NCBI GenBank assembly: GCA_002104945.1
Contig: MCFH01000090.1
Span: forward strand, 61,837 to 125,836
DNA from: Piromyces finnis
Lineage: Eukaryota > Neocallimastigomycota > Neocallimastigomycetes > Neocallimastigales > Neocallimastigaceae
Direction: 5' to 3'
Length of the DNA stretch: 64,000 nucleotides
The notes below the pieces were generated by a model. That model had not been told where the DNA came from. It worked only from the letters and a program-made list of their open reading frames with translations, and searched no databases. Numbering within the stretch: position 1 is the stretch's first letter; each line of letters starts with the position of its first letter. Below are positions 1 to 14,224 of the stretch, piece by piece. The translations under genes were made by a program, and so were the position numbers.

Positions 1-3000
1 AAAAAAAAATGATTATAATTAAATAAGTATTCAAAAAGGTATACCATAGTCATGACATTCTTATAAAATAGAATTTGTAGTATTAGTTTTGAAGTTTTGA
101 ATAAAAAAAAAAACTAATTTTTTGATAAAAGATAAAATTCTCTAAGTATCATCAATCTATTTAAAAGTATTAAAAAAAAAAAGTTAATACTATCAAATTC
201 ATTATAAATAGATATAGTTGTTATATTCAATTTATTAACAACAAATATATATAAAGCAAAATAGATAAAATAGATGAGTTTAATGAATAAGATAATAATA
301 TATTGAAAATACTTTATATTTTTTGTTTATTTCATTTTATAATTTTTAATTAATTTTTTTTATCATTTGTATATCGAAAAGAATTATAAAGTAATCAAGG
401 TTTTTTAATTAAAAGAATTATATTGATTACTTTTTATTGAAAAAAAAAAAAAAAAAGATATTTTATTTCTTAGTTATAATAAAATTTAATTTAAAAAAAG
501 ATTGTTTTTTTTTTTTAAAAAAAAAAATAAAGTTTGAGGTAAATATAAATAATACAATAGTGATTAGTATTGTTTTTACTGTTATTCTATTAATTATCTA
601 GTGAGGAATAAAGTTTCAATAAACTGTTACTCTAAATAATTAATGTATTGATTCCTACAAAATGTAATTCCTCTATGGATTCTTTTTATTCATATATTAA
701 AAAGATGTAAATTACTAGATTTTATTAAAATGTCATTGTACGATAGGCCTAATAAATAAACAAAAGTAAGCAATGTTAACGGACTAGAAAAATATAAAAA
801 CTACTCTTTCATTATTTTTTATCCTATTCCACATTTGTTACACAAAAACAAGTATAAATCCATTATGGACAAGCATAATTTACAATTTTATTATTTATTA
901 AAATGACTTGTTATTTTATTAAATATTAACCTTTCATTTTTTATTTCTTAAATCAAGGACCAAACTATTTTAATTCTTATGGTGTCTGGCAATTAAAAGT
1001 ATAAACTGTAATTAATGCATAGTGGATAATCTTTTTGAACCTTTTTATATTTATTATATTTAAAATTCATTTGAAAATTAATATATACATATATATATAT
1101 AATTATATGAAATACACACTATAATATATAATAAAATAATAAATAAAATAAGGATGATTTTTTTTTTAAAGTTTATATATAATAACTTTTTATTTTTTTA
1201 TCATGATTAAATTACAAGATACATTTGCAAGTAAAAATTAAAAAAGAAAGCATGTGTTGAATGTAGTATGATAGAGAAATTTCAACCTTGATTAATATTT
1301 ATTAGGGTTAGATTTATAATGAAAGGTTTTAAACTTTAAATCTTATAAAATTTGTTAATATTTTAATATCACAATACTTTAGTTTGTACGACGTACTACA
1401 TTCTTTAGGTCTAAATATTCTTTTTTATCCAATATAAAACACGATGTAGATCATACATCCACGCTCTATCCTTTGATTTAATAATAATATCATTATAAAA
1501 GTTTTATAAATATACTATGGTAACTTATCATGCTGAAAAAACAAAAGTCTGTTGTATATCATTAAAAAAAAAAGGTTTATGCAACACATAGAATTTCATA
1601 ATTTCACTAAACTTTACAAAATAATTATTATTAATATAATTATTCCTATTGTTAAAGAATGATATAAAATATATTAATTTTAAAAATGTTATTTCAGTAA
1701 AAGTAATTTCAATGATTTTAAAAACTTATTAATTATATACAAAATATACAATATTAAATAAGATAATAAATGTTATTCCTCATTTTTTCTAAAATAAAAC
1801 TAAATTCGATATTTTAAATTGAAAAGTAATTTAAATTTAGTTTACTTTTTACTCTATTAAAGGTATATCAAAGAAAAAAACAAAAATTTAATTACTTTTA
1901 AATAATAAAAATATAATTTAAATAATTATGATAATACAAAATTTAATTAATATTTCAATTCTTTACTTTCAAACATTTAATATGATTTATTTATTTCTAA
2001 TCCTCCTGTTTTATCTATAATGTATTACTTTTAAAAATGCTTTTATATATTAATTTTTTAAAACGCTTCATCTTTATTTTCAAAGTGTATTATAATTTTA
2101 AATTATTTCAATTTTTCTATTCCATTTATTAATTAATTTTCCGTCACATGTACTACTTTCAAAAAAGTAAAAAATTAAACAATAAAAAGTATTTTGAATA
2201 AAAAAATAATAGTTATATACATATAAATTCAACCAATCATTTAATAATAATATTTATGAATTTATATCTTTAACTTAAGCCTCAAATTGCCCTTTTTTAT
2301 TTTTTAGTATATTTATTATTATTATATTATTATAAGCCTATTATTCAAAGCCCAAAACAGCCCAAAAGATTTAAAATTAACGCCCAATTTTGAGCCTCAA
2401 AATTTAAAATAGAAAAAAATTAGAATAGTTTAAAATATTTTTTCTTTTTTAAAAAAAGAAGTCTTTTGACAGTTCTTATTTTAAAGTTTTGAATTATTAA
2501 TACTACAATGGAATAATATATATATTTTTAAAAAGTTTGCTTATTATTTATTTAATTTTATTTATTAAAAATTTTAAAATAAAATGTTTAATAATTAAAT
2601 CAATGTATTATATTTCAACATTTTTTTTCCAAAGTAATAAATTAAATTGAACAAAATTCAACAATATATTTTTTCCAATTAAAAGAAGATATAATTAAAC
2701 CAATATATTTCGACATATAATTGTATAAAATATATTTAAAATTTATAGAGTAAACAATTATTGAAACTGATATAAATACAATTAAAAGAATTTTATTTTG
2801 TTATTTTTTTTATAAAAAATGCTTATGTAAAGACTTGTATATAATTAAGAATTGAGGGTAGAGGATTAAATTTAATGATAAAAAAATAAAGAACGTAATA
2901 TTATAAGCAAATAAATTAGCAAACATTATAAATTACAATAATAAAATAGCAAATAAGAAAAAGACATTAATCAATTTTTATATATACAAAAGAAAAAGTT

Positions 3001-3366
3001 TATTTTTATTTTAAAGTATTAAGAAATAATAAATCAAGTTATTATGAATAATATCGTAAAAATCAAATAAAGATTCAAACTCATAAAACATAAAATTATC
3101 GTACACATTATATTTTTTATACAAAACGTAATATTATACCACTAATTTTAATATAATATATTTATTGTTCTATTTATTAATAAATATTTGTAAATATTTA
3201 ACATAAATAATAAACTATTTTTATTTAAAATTACATATTTAAAATTTGGTTATAATTATTAATTAATTTAGAATTGTAAATAAAAATCTATTTAAAGTAT
3301 TATTTTAATAAATGAGGTTTTGAGATTCGGGAAGTTATTTTTTATCTTTTTTATTGTAATAATAGC

Positions 3367-3401
<35 letters not shown>

Positions 3402-4124
3402 TAAAATTATTTTTTTTAAAAAAAAGAAAAACAAAATATTTGTAAAAATTTAAATAATCAGATTCTAATGGGTAATATATTTATTTAATTTTTAATTTTA
3501 CAAATTTAAAAAATAAGAAAGATAAATTGGAATAAATATTGGATATATTTATCTATTTACATATATTCTTGTTTTTTTTTTTTTTTTTATGTTTTTATTT
3601 AGTATATTTGGTAATGAAAATGGTGGATTGATGTTGTTGTTTTATTGTTAGGAAAGTTTTTTTTTAAAAAGTTTAAATATTGTAAAATTTTAAATTTTAT
3701 TCGAGATAAAATGCTAATTAAGAAACAATTATAAAATAATTAGATAATTTATGATAATAAATGTCAATATTATGTTGAATGTATATGAAGTGGAAAATAG
3801 ATGTTTGTATGATGGGTATTGGTTAATTAAGATTAATTTAAAAAGCTAATTCTTTAAGAAAATATTAATTATAATAATATTTTATTTAAATAAAAATAGA
3901 ATTGAAATTAAAATCCGCATATTTTAAGTTTAGTTATATTGAAATACGAAGAAATATTTGAATAAAAATTCAAAAATAAATAATATTAAAATTTTACATT
4001 TGACCTAATAATAAATAATAATAATAACAATAATAATAACAACAACAACAACAACAACAACAATAATAATAATAAAAAACTACCAAAATATTACCATAAA
4101 ATTACATAATTTATTAATGAAATC
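1..4124. other. AT-rich intergenic region, no gene seen
   Basis: No reading frame with protein-like composition is visible on either strand. The stretch is dominated by A/T runs and (AAT)n tracts near 3362-3400. A CAA/AAT-rich leader tract lies at about 4010-4075, just before the zinc-finger gene. An 11-bp inverted repeat (388-398 with 423-433, 24-bp loop) is present but could arise by chance in such DNA. Patches of higher complexity at about 590-1060, 1380-1560 and 2270-2400 contain no open frame; they may be decayed sequence, but nothing identifies them. Confidence 0.6.
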
Positions 4125-5270
4125 ATGACGGTAGTGAAATCAGATTCAGACTTTAATGATAAAGTACTGTCATCTTTAGCAAAGGATGACAAAGCAAAAA
4201 ATGTTAAAAAAGGTAAAAATCTAAATAATATAATGTTAAAATATTTTTTATATAACAAATAATAATAATAATAACAATAATAAATAAATAAAAAACATTA
4301 TTTAATCTTGTAAAATTATGTTAATTTTATAGAATTATCGGTTAATAATCAAGATGTCAATATAGCGGATTCTGTACAAGAAAATCTTCCATTAGGAGAT
4401 CTTTCGGCTTATATGCTAAATGCATTAAACCCAACATATACAGCTTCAGTACTACCTTTTGGAAATACAAATCCATCTTTAGTTAACTCTTCCCCGCAAC
4501 AAAATGATTTACAAACATTAGCTGCTGTTCAACTTCAACTACAAGCACTTCAGCAACAACAGCAACAACAACAAATACTTCAAATGGCATCATTACTTTC
4601 TTCTAATACCACTACAATGCCTTCTACGGCTACAACAACTACTACATCTAATTTAACAACATCAGAAAATTCATTAAATCCATTATCAGCGGCTATCCCA
4701 GGAGTGGAAGGGGTGAATATGAATGATTTTCAAACAATATATCTTCAAATGCTACAATATTATTATCAATTACAACTTTTAAAAACTAAAAGTCCTGGAG
4801 CTGCCACTCCTACGTTGTTAAATAATCAACTTTTATCTAATTATTCTCCTAATCTTCTTCAGCAGCAACTTCTTTCTTCATATGTACTTCAACAACAGCA
4901 ACAACTTTTAAAATCTTTAGATCTTTCAAATTATGGTGCCTTAATGAATTCATTAACTCCTGAACAGATGGCTTTATTTGGATTAAATCCATTAGTGGCA
5001 GCAACAACAACTGCCAATACAAATGCTACTTCAGCAACGGCTTCTACTTCTTCAACATTATCGTCTACTCTTCAAAAAAATACTAGTACTAAAAAATCGG
5101 AAAATAATGACAATAAATCGTCAACAAAAAAAAATAAACCATTAACAACAACAACCGAAAAAGTTCATATTTTACCGAATCTACATGATAGTAGTAAGTA
5201 AAATTAATATAAATAAAATTAGAATTTTTTTGCAATACTTATTTAAATTAGTCATATTATAGAAAAATAG

Positions 5271-5308
<38 letters not shown>

Positions 5309-7019
5309 TGCTATTAATTTTTATTTTTTTAACTCTTTTTTTTTTTTTTTCATTTTAATTTGATTATGGTAAAAACCAAATAAACAAATTAAAAATAATT
5401 ATTTAAAAGGCTTATTATTAAATGATGATAAATCTAAAAATTTCATATTTGATCCTTTATTTCAAGCATCAAATTTACTATATCAATATCCCTATTCATT
5501 TCCATTGGTGCCGATTTTACCACAACATGGTCATGATATGCTTTTATCTTCTTCTATCAAAAAAATCCAACCTAATAGTGATGGTCCTATTTTAAAATGC
5601 CCAGAACCAAATTGTAATAAAGTTTTTACGAGAGCTTATAATTTAAAATCGCATCAACTTTCTCATTCTGGAGTAAGGCCTTTTAAATGCAAGTAAGTAT
5701 CTAATGGAATCATAAATTACTATTAGTCTCGTCAAATTTTTATATATTCACCCATATTTATCATCCTTTTCCTTTCAAATATATATATATATATATTTAT
5801 AAATCAACAACAACAATAATAAATTAGAACTTGTCAAACATCTTTTGTAAGAAAACATGATTTAAAGAGACATGAAAGACTTCATACTGGTGTAAAACCA
5901 TATGTTTGTTCTGTATGTCATAGAGGATTTTATAGAAGTGACGCGCTTTCTCGTCATGAACATTCAGGTACATGTAGTATGAATACTCTATCTCGGTCAA
6001 AAAGTTCTGTATCTGCCGTTCGTACTCATAAAAGCTCTTCTACTTCTGCTGCTATAAACGCAGCGCCTTATCCACCAGTAAATACAGTAACAAATGCTTT
6101 ATCCCTCCCATCAACCACTTCTTCATCTTCCTCCACTTTATTACCTGCATCATTATCTTCCACATCAACGTTGACCAATACTATTTCTACTCCTGCAACT
6201 GCTACTACATCCACAACTAAGGCATCCACACCAATAGCGACTACTAGTACACCAGGTTCTTCAAATGCTCGATCAACGCAAACCTCTAAAATTACCCCTG
6301 CAAAGATTTTACCTTCAACAGCAAATTTATTAAATTCAAAATCATTACTTGATACTTTAAATGCTAATCTTTTTATGAATAATGAAATTCAGAATGTGAA
6401 ACCTGCAATATCAACAACAACTGAGTTATTATCATCTTCACTCCATCCTTCTTCAAATAGTCTACTGAATCCCCAGCTATCTTCATTAGTTAATACAGAA
6501 ACTCTTTTATCTTCTAAATTGAATTCCTTAGAAGATTTACTACCCACAACTCTTTCATCATTATCATCTGATACGTCATCACTCTTTGTTCATAGTTTAT
6601 CAAATTTAAATACTACAAATTCATTAATTCCTACCACACTTCCTTTAAGCGTATCCACAACGGATGATTCATTATTGGCAGTTGCATCGTCTTCTATACC
6701 AACAACAACGGAACCATCGGAAACTTCTTTGGCAACGACCGTAGTATCCTCTTCAGATACACCTTTTAGTCTTTCGACAGCTCTATCTTCCATAAAATCT
6801 GATCTTCACTCTATCACTGAGGATCATTTAGAAAGTTTAGCCAATGGATTAACTCATTCGACGCATCCAACATCAAATACTACATCTTCTGATACAAGTT
6901 TTTTACCAATCCTTACTCATCATGATGCTAATTTAGCAGAATCAGTTTTGTCTATGCATCAACATTTGGATGCTTCTTTAAAGTCTTCAGGCGAATCTAT
7001 TTTAAAACAAGAAAAATAG
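4125..7019 (+). CDS. C2H2 zinc-finger transcription factor, Swi5/Ace2 or Crz1-like
   Basis: Four exons: 4125-4212, 4333-5193, 5410-5692 and 5828-7019. They join in frame to give 807 residues. A Q/S/T-rich N-terminal half (with a poly-Q stretch at about residue 75) precedes three adjacent zinc fingers at about residues 360-435. Finger 1 is C-x4-C-x12-H-x3-H with the helix RAYNLKSHQLSH, finger 2 is C-x2-C with FVRKHDLKRHERLH, and finger 3 is C-x2-C-x12-H-x5-C with YRSDALSRH. The RxYNLxSH, RxHDLKRH and RxDALxRH series and the C2HC third finger are typical of fungal Swi5/Ace2 and Crz1 regulators. Intron 3 splits the first finger from the second. The remaining ~370 residues are Ser/Thr-rich with no domain seen, probably an activation or phospho-regulated region. 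A nuclear DNA-binding role is inferred from the family; targets cannot be told. The start is the first ATG that splices in frame. Confidence 0.85.
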
Positions 7020-8120
7020 TTTTCTTTTTCTTTTTTTTTTTTTTAATTTTCAAAAAATTTTATTTTTTTTTTATTTTTTAATTTTTTTGAAGCATCATCA
7101 TCATCATCATCATAAGTAATATATAATTATTATGATAATAAGTATTATAAAAAAAAAAAAAAAAAAAAAATAGAATGATATAATTTATATTATTTATAAA
7201 TCGAATGGGAACTATGTATTATATTTATTTTTATTATATATATGTATACTTTTTTTTTTATATATATATATTATATTATTATTATTATTACTATTTAAAA
7301 TATTTATTATCTATTAAAAAATAAAACTTTAAAAAACAAACTTAAAACCATCTTTTAATAAATATTTGTAATACACTAAATCTATGTAAAAATATAAACA
7401 TTTATTGTTAAGGGTATATAGGAGGATATTTTTTTTTTTAATATTTAATATTTTATTAGCCTAATTAAGTTTAAGTTTCAAAGACTCAAAATTTATAGAC
7501 TTTTATATACATTATATACCCATTTATTTCTATTTTTATAATGTCAAATTATTATCATAAAAAAAAAAAAAAGATGAATCATTATAAATACAATTTAAAA
7601 AAAAAAAAAAAAAAAAATTCATTGACTTTAATAAAAATTCTTAATTTTTACATTACACAAAAATTTTTTAATTAAATTTTATTTTATTTTTTTTATATAT
7701 ATTTTATTTTTATTATTTTATTTTTTTAAAAAAAAAGGAAATAAATCCATTGTCAAAAAAATAATTAACCATAATATTATACATATATATATATACATAT
7801 ACATACTTATTTAATCATTATTATACAATGAATATTTTCATTTTTAAATTTACAAGAATAAAACATCGTTAAGTCAATAATTCTACTATCTTTTATTAAA
7901 AACAATCATTTAAAATTAATTGTTAAAAATCAAATTTCCAAATTTCCAATTTCCAAATTCAAATTGATTATATATTCTGTAAAACTATTATCAAAGAAAC
8001 CATCAATAAACAATAAAAATAAAATCAATTAAAAATACATTCAGAAAAAAAATACTTTCAGTAAAATAAATAAATAAAAAAAAAAAAAAATCTATTAATA
8101 TCATTTTATTTAAATAAGAT
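7020..8120. other. Intergenic region between zinc-finger gene and NEDD1 gene
   Basis: Homopolymer A and T tracts, a short (CAT/ATC)n run just after the zinc-finger stop, and (AT)n stretches. No gene or structured RNA is recognised. It must hold the 3' UTR of the upstream gene and the promoter of the downstream gene. Confidence 0.6.
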
Positions 8121-11100
8121 ATGGCACCTTTATTAGCATCAGCGGATTCCAGTGTGATAAAATTATGGAATTGTGGATATAACAAAGATAATGCTAAAGG
8201 CAATTTATTATTTCAATTAAGAAACACTTTTTCACCGTTTGATTCTTCTCATAATATTAGTTGTATTGAATGGAGTCAAGATTGTAAGAATTTATAAATT
8301 AAATAATAATAATACTATAAGAAAATTTAAAAACTCATATAAAATATTACATTTTAAAATAAAAAAAAAAAAAAAAAAAAAGAAATTATTTTATATTAAC
8401 TCTATCTTTTCCTTTTTTTTTTTTTATTATTATTATCATTAATAATTTTATCTTATCTATTATTTTATATTAATAATATTATGATTTTTACTTTTCAAAA
8501 ATCTAATTTCGTTTTTTAATTCCATTTATTTTATCCATATTTATTTCTATTGCAATGGAAACACAAATTAGCAACAAAACTTGTTATTGGAACCATTGAA
8601 GGAGAAATTATTCTAATTGATTTTGAAAATTCAACAACTAACAAAATATTAATTGTAAATATCATATCAAAATAAAAAAAAAAAATATTTAAAAATTTCA
8701 AAAAATAGTTGAAAGAAATTTTTATGTCTTTTTTTTTTTTTTATAATGCATTAAAATTATCCATTATTATCATTGAAAAAAAAAAAAAAAAACCTTCACA
8801 TATGATATATAATAAAATAGAATTTATTGATATTATTTTATTTTTTTTTCTTATATATTCATAACCTTGATATCTATATTAATTTAATTATTAATATGCT
8901 TTGCAGGGAAAAGAAAAAATATATTCAGTTCGATTCTTTCAAAAATCAAAGTACTTGTTAATTTCAGGAAACAAAAAGATTATCAGATGGGATATCAAAA
9001 ATAAAAAATTTCTAAATTCTTTAGCTGTAAATTTCAAATTAAGAATATATATAAATTTTCAATTTTATAATTGGAATTTAATACAAATTTTATTAATAAT
9101 TTTTTTTCATTTTATTTATTTTTTGAATTTCATTTATGAAATGCTTTTCTTCCTCTTCTTTTTTTTTTTAATAATATAAATTTTTTAATGGTATAAAAAC
9201 ATCTTTAGGGTAACAAAACTTCTGCAATAGTATTAATATCAACAAATCCAGAAGAAACACAAATTGCTGCTGGATCTAGTGACGGAAGCGTTTTACTCTA
9301 TAATTTTGAAAGTGGAACAAAAAAACTATTAAAAAATAATAATAAACAAGTAATTATAAAAAAATAGATATAAACCTTATCATTATATTTAATATAAATT
9401 ATAATATGATTATATCTATTTTTTTTATATATATATTTTTATTTAAATAAATTTTTTTTTTTTGTATCTATTATAATATATATATATTTATTAATGAACA
9501 ATAGGCTACTAATTGCATTGAATTTTCTAAACAAAAAACACATAGCCTAGCAACTGCTGGTGATGATGGAAATATTTATATTTATAGTATACGTCAAAGT
9601 AATAGACCGTCAACCATATTAGAAAATGTTCATTATGCTCCAATACAAAGTATTCAATTTGATCCCAAGGATAAAAATATTATTTTTAGCGTTGGACTTG
9701 ATAAACGCATAGTAATTTCCTCAATACAAGATAAAAAGCCTTTAATGGTTTTTGAAACACCATATGCTTTAAATCATGTAACTACTAATCCTGAAGGAAA
9801 TGTATTAGCATGTAGTACTGAAACAGGTACTTTATATGTTTTAGATATAATATATAATATATATATAATATACAAATACATTTTTAAAAAAAGTATTTAT
9901 TTTTTTTATTTATATTTTAATCAACATAATGTATTTTTTTTTTTCTTTTTCAATTAAAAAAAAAAAGGTGAAATCTTATTTTATGATATAAGATTTAAAC
10001 GTTTGGTTGGTACAATACCCGCACACGAAAATCAACCAATAAAAGGATTATTATTCCAAGTAAATTGAAAAGTTTCATTATGAGTTATAATAAATAAATA
10101 ATTTTTTTTTTTTAACATTTTATATTACAATATATATATATATATTATATTTGAATATAGTATACCAAAGTTTCACCTGCTATTTTAAAACAAATGTCAA
10201 AGATACCAGTAAATTCAGTTGATTCAAAAGATACTTCTAATATAGGTAATTATTTAATAATAATTTTATTTATCTGATTTATAGATATTATGATATTCAC
10301 AAATTTTTAATTAAATACTCTCAATACTATATATATTAAAAAAAAAAAAAAAAAAAGATTCATTATTAAATGCCAAGGTATTATAAACTAAATTATTAAT
10401 TAGTATTATTGATGCTTTAAGGAAAATAAGCAAAATATCTATTATTAATTTTTTTTTAATTTTTTTATCAACTTTATTTAGATTGAAAATAACAACAATA
10501 ACAACGATAATAATACCAATAATAATACTTCAGGTATTACACATATAATATTTATTTAGGATGAATAAATAGATGTATAAATAGCCAAATAAAAAAATAT
10601 TATGTTGATGAATGATATTTAATAATAATTGATAAATAAATGATTTATATATTCTAACAATAACAATACTCTTTTTTAACATAATTCAAGTGATGAGTAT
10701 ATTTTCACCTTTAAAAAATGAAGATGAAATTAAAGAAAATAACAACCCTTCCACCACACTAAAAAACAATATTGAAAAAACCACAAAGTTAATTTCTAAT
10801 GAAATTAAATATTCCATACCAACTGCTAATCATTCCATGAACAAAAGATCTTCAATTTCCTCACTTTCTCTTAATAAAAAATCAAATGAAAGTTTTGATT
10901 TTAATCAAAATTCAATGGATCTTCAGGAACAAATTAATAGGATGTCACCAACAATTTCACCTTCGCCTGCAGGCAGTGGTAGTGGTAGTAATTACTTTAC
11001 TAATCATAGTCGTCGAGGAAGTGCTTCCAGTATAAATAGTTTTCTTAGTAATACAGAATCCATTAATAAACAATATCAACGTCAAAAACGTATTGAACAA

Positions 11101-13016
11101 CTTCGTCAGCAACTCAAATCAAATAGTAATACCAGTATGAATGATAGTTTAACTGCTCATTTAACAAAAGATAAGACTTCTAATGATTCAATATCTCTTT
11201 CTTCTTCCTTCAATAGTAACAAAAGTGCTAGTCTAGTTAACATGAAACCAGAGAGTGATAAAGATAAAATGTCACCCACCTCATCAAATACCTTTTCTAA
11301 CGCAAAACTATTCTCACTTGAAAAACATAATAGCTTTAGTAATATAAAATCGCATACTTCTAATCTCACAGGTCTCGTGTCTTCGTTGAAGCGTTCTCAA
11401 TCCCTTGTCGATAAATCAAAAACAAAACAACAACAAAAGTTATCCATGTCCCCAAACCTTTCCAATGCCTCCTTTCTTACACACGATTCCACTATTAATA
11501 ATAATAGTAATATTGCCACCAAGGGTTCTATTAAGAATATAAGAAGACCTTCTACAGCCTCTTTTCGATCTACTTCCGACATTGATATAGATATGGATGT
11601 AGGCAGTCCTTCTCTTTCATCAGTGGCTTCACCCTATACCTCACATTCGAGATTAGGACCAAAAAATCTTTACACTTCCTCTTCTTCTCAAGCTATTTCA
11701 TTAAGTGAAGATCTTGCTATTACTAATAAGATCAATTCTCTTTCCGCTTCCCTTTCCTCTTCCTCTCTTAAACAATCTCAACTTCAATCCTTCTTCAAAT
11801 CTAAAATTGGTGATGATTCTGAACCTATTTTAGGACAACCTACTCCACATTCTAATGCTTCTGAATTTATAAAACCTCCACCCCAACAACCCAAAATAAC
11901 ATCCATGCCACCTCGTTCATCACCATCACCATCACCATCACCCTCACCGTTTATGACTTCACCCTTCTCTAGTACCTTTAATATGCCAATGGCAATGGAT
12001 GGACTAAATTTTGATAATCCAATGTATCATCCATTAGTTCATTCTTATACAGAGGATCAACTTTCTCAAAATAGTAGTGATGGTGGCTATAATTCAACCA
12101 TAAAAATGGATAATGATAAATTGCCTACGACTACCACAAATTATAATAATATTTTTGCTACTGGTTTAGGTTATGGTTCGACCTCCAATAATAATAAAGG
12201 GGTTTTACCATATATCGAAGGGGATAGTATTATTTCAGATACAAGTACCATTACATCGACAATGGTGAAAAAACGATCCTCTCATCATGTTCAGCCTTTC
12301 CATCCTTCTCCACCCGTCATAACTTCCTCCCTTCAACTTCCACTTCCAAAAATGAATAGTATCAATGATTTTCTTCAACAACAAGAATTTAGAAATCAAG
12401 CCCTTCTTACTCAAAATGAAGAAACCATAAATGATAATCCTTATACCTCTGTTCCAACTACCAATTTTTCTGGAACTAATGTAAATAATACCTTTTCCCA
12501 AGGAAATGTAAAAGGTTTAGAAGGAGATTATATTAGTGTAGAAGATGTTCAAGCTCTTGCCACCCATTCAATTCCACATAAAATGTTACTTCAAGCTTTA
12601 GAAAAGTCTGTAGAAAGTATTCGTGATGATTTCCAAGAAGACATTACCAATATCCATTTAGAAATTATTCGTCAATTTCATATTCAAAAGGTATTTTTTT
12701 GATTCATTAATATCGAAAAAGTTTTTTTGACCTTTTTTTTTTTTCTTTTCTTTAATTAATCAATATAAAATAGAATTTTTATTATAAAATAACTAACTAT
12801 TTTTTTTTTCTTCTTCTTTTATGAATAATTTACTATTCATTTTTCGTATATATATTTATATCTACCCTTTTTTAATTTTTTTTTTTTTTTTTTCGATAGA
12901 TTGAATTTGAAACCATGTTTCATCAATATTCAGTTATTGACAACATTCAAAAAGAAATTAATTATTTACGCGAAGAAAATAAACGATTAAAAAATTTTCA
13001 ACCTCATACCAACTAA
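8121..13016 (+). CDS. NEDD1: NEDD1-type WD40 protein (gamma-tubulin ring complex targeting factor)
   Basis: Eleven exons: 8121-8283, 8572-8654, 8907-9026, 9209-9349, 9505-9826, 9968-10059, 10161-10245, 10358-10377, 10482-10533, 10691-12690 and 12900-13016. All phases agree and the product is 1064 residues. Residues 1-320 form WD40 blades (for example IEWSQDSTKLVIG, IRWDIKNKK, AAGSSDGSVLLY, FDPKDKNIIFSVGLDKRI). A Ser/Asn-rich linker of about 600 residues follows. The last ~70 residues match the NEDD1 C-terminal helix: DDFQEDITNIHLEIIRQFHI, then a terminal heptad region with EINYLREENKRLK. In animals and plants this tail binds gamma-tubulin and brings the ring complex to centrosomes and spindles. 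The pairing of WD40 start and this tail is diagnostic. Function here is inferred from the family. Exon 8 is only 20 nt, so the linker junctions should be checked against RNA. Confidence 0.88.
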
Positions 13017-13269
13017 TTTATTTATTTATTTTAAGATTGATTTTTAAAAAACATAAAGTCATAATAAAATTCTTTATATATATAAAATAAATTAAATTAT
13101 TAAACAATATTCCACACCTTTTTAATAGATATTTATAGTATACTATATTCATAAAATTATCATTATCATTATTATTATTATTTTATTTTTGCCTTAGAAA
13201 ATAAATAAAAAAAGAAAATATAATCATATATCATAAAAATAGACCATTCTAAATAATAAAGAAAGAAAT

Positions 13270-13302
<33 letters not shown>

Positions 13303-14111
13303 CATAATAAAGATTTTATATAATTATTCTTTTTATTAATTAATATATATAATTCTTTATATTAAAAAGGATATTAAATGGTCGGTGTAGGAATTATACT
13401 ATAAGGAAAAATGGATCATCCACGTGTCCTAAGAAAATATAAAAATAAAGGCATAATAAATTAAATTATTAAAATAGGAATAGTTTTAAATCTAGTAAAG
13501 AATTCTTTTTTTTTTTTGAAAATTTATATAATTGATCTTTACTACGATGTTGTGTATCGTCACTTTTAAAAAGTATCTTTTTATAATTTAAATATAAAAT
13601 TATATGAATTGCATATGTTGTAGTATTAATAAAAATTAGGATTTATTTCCAATATTATGACTACTTTTTTAATTCAACTTTTTTTTGTAAATTTTCTGTC
13701 ACAAAAAAATTTAACTTTTATTTTTCCAGAAATTGTTTCCAAACATTGAAATTAAAAAGATAACCTTATTTATATTATAACATATATTACAATATATTAT
13801 TTTAATATAATAATATATTAAAATAGTTTGATTGAATAATTAAATTTTTATATGTCAATTCTTATCTTATCATAAAAACTTTCGATTAGAATTTTATTTG
13901 ACTATATCAATTATATATGTTATAATATATTGCAATGTACTTGTAATATATTATAACATTTATTTCATTAAAGATTTTTGATAGTAAAAAAAAATAAAAT
14001 TTGATATATTACAATATAATACAATATATATAAGTATAAATTAATTGTTTTTTTTTGGTTAAAAATAGGACAAAGAAATGTTTTTATTTTGAATTCTTTT
14101 TTTGATAGGTA

Positions 14112-14150
<39 letters not shown>

Positions 14151-14165
14151 ATATATATATATATA

Positions 14166-14224
<59 letters not shown>

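Noticed and set aside
388-433. 11-bp inverted repeat near the left end
   Set aside because: A/T-rich stem with one G-C pair per half; expected by chance in this composition, and no T tract or element boundary gives it meaning.
590-1560. Higher-complexity patches that might be a decayed gene
   Set aside because: No open frame, splice-consistent exons or recognisable motif found on either strand.
8003-8442. Short frames in A/T tracts around the first NEDD1 exon
   Set aside because: F/I/K/N/Y-rich translations of homopolymers without protein character.
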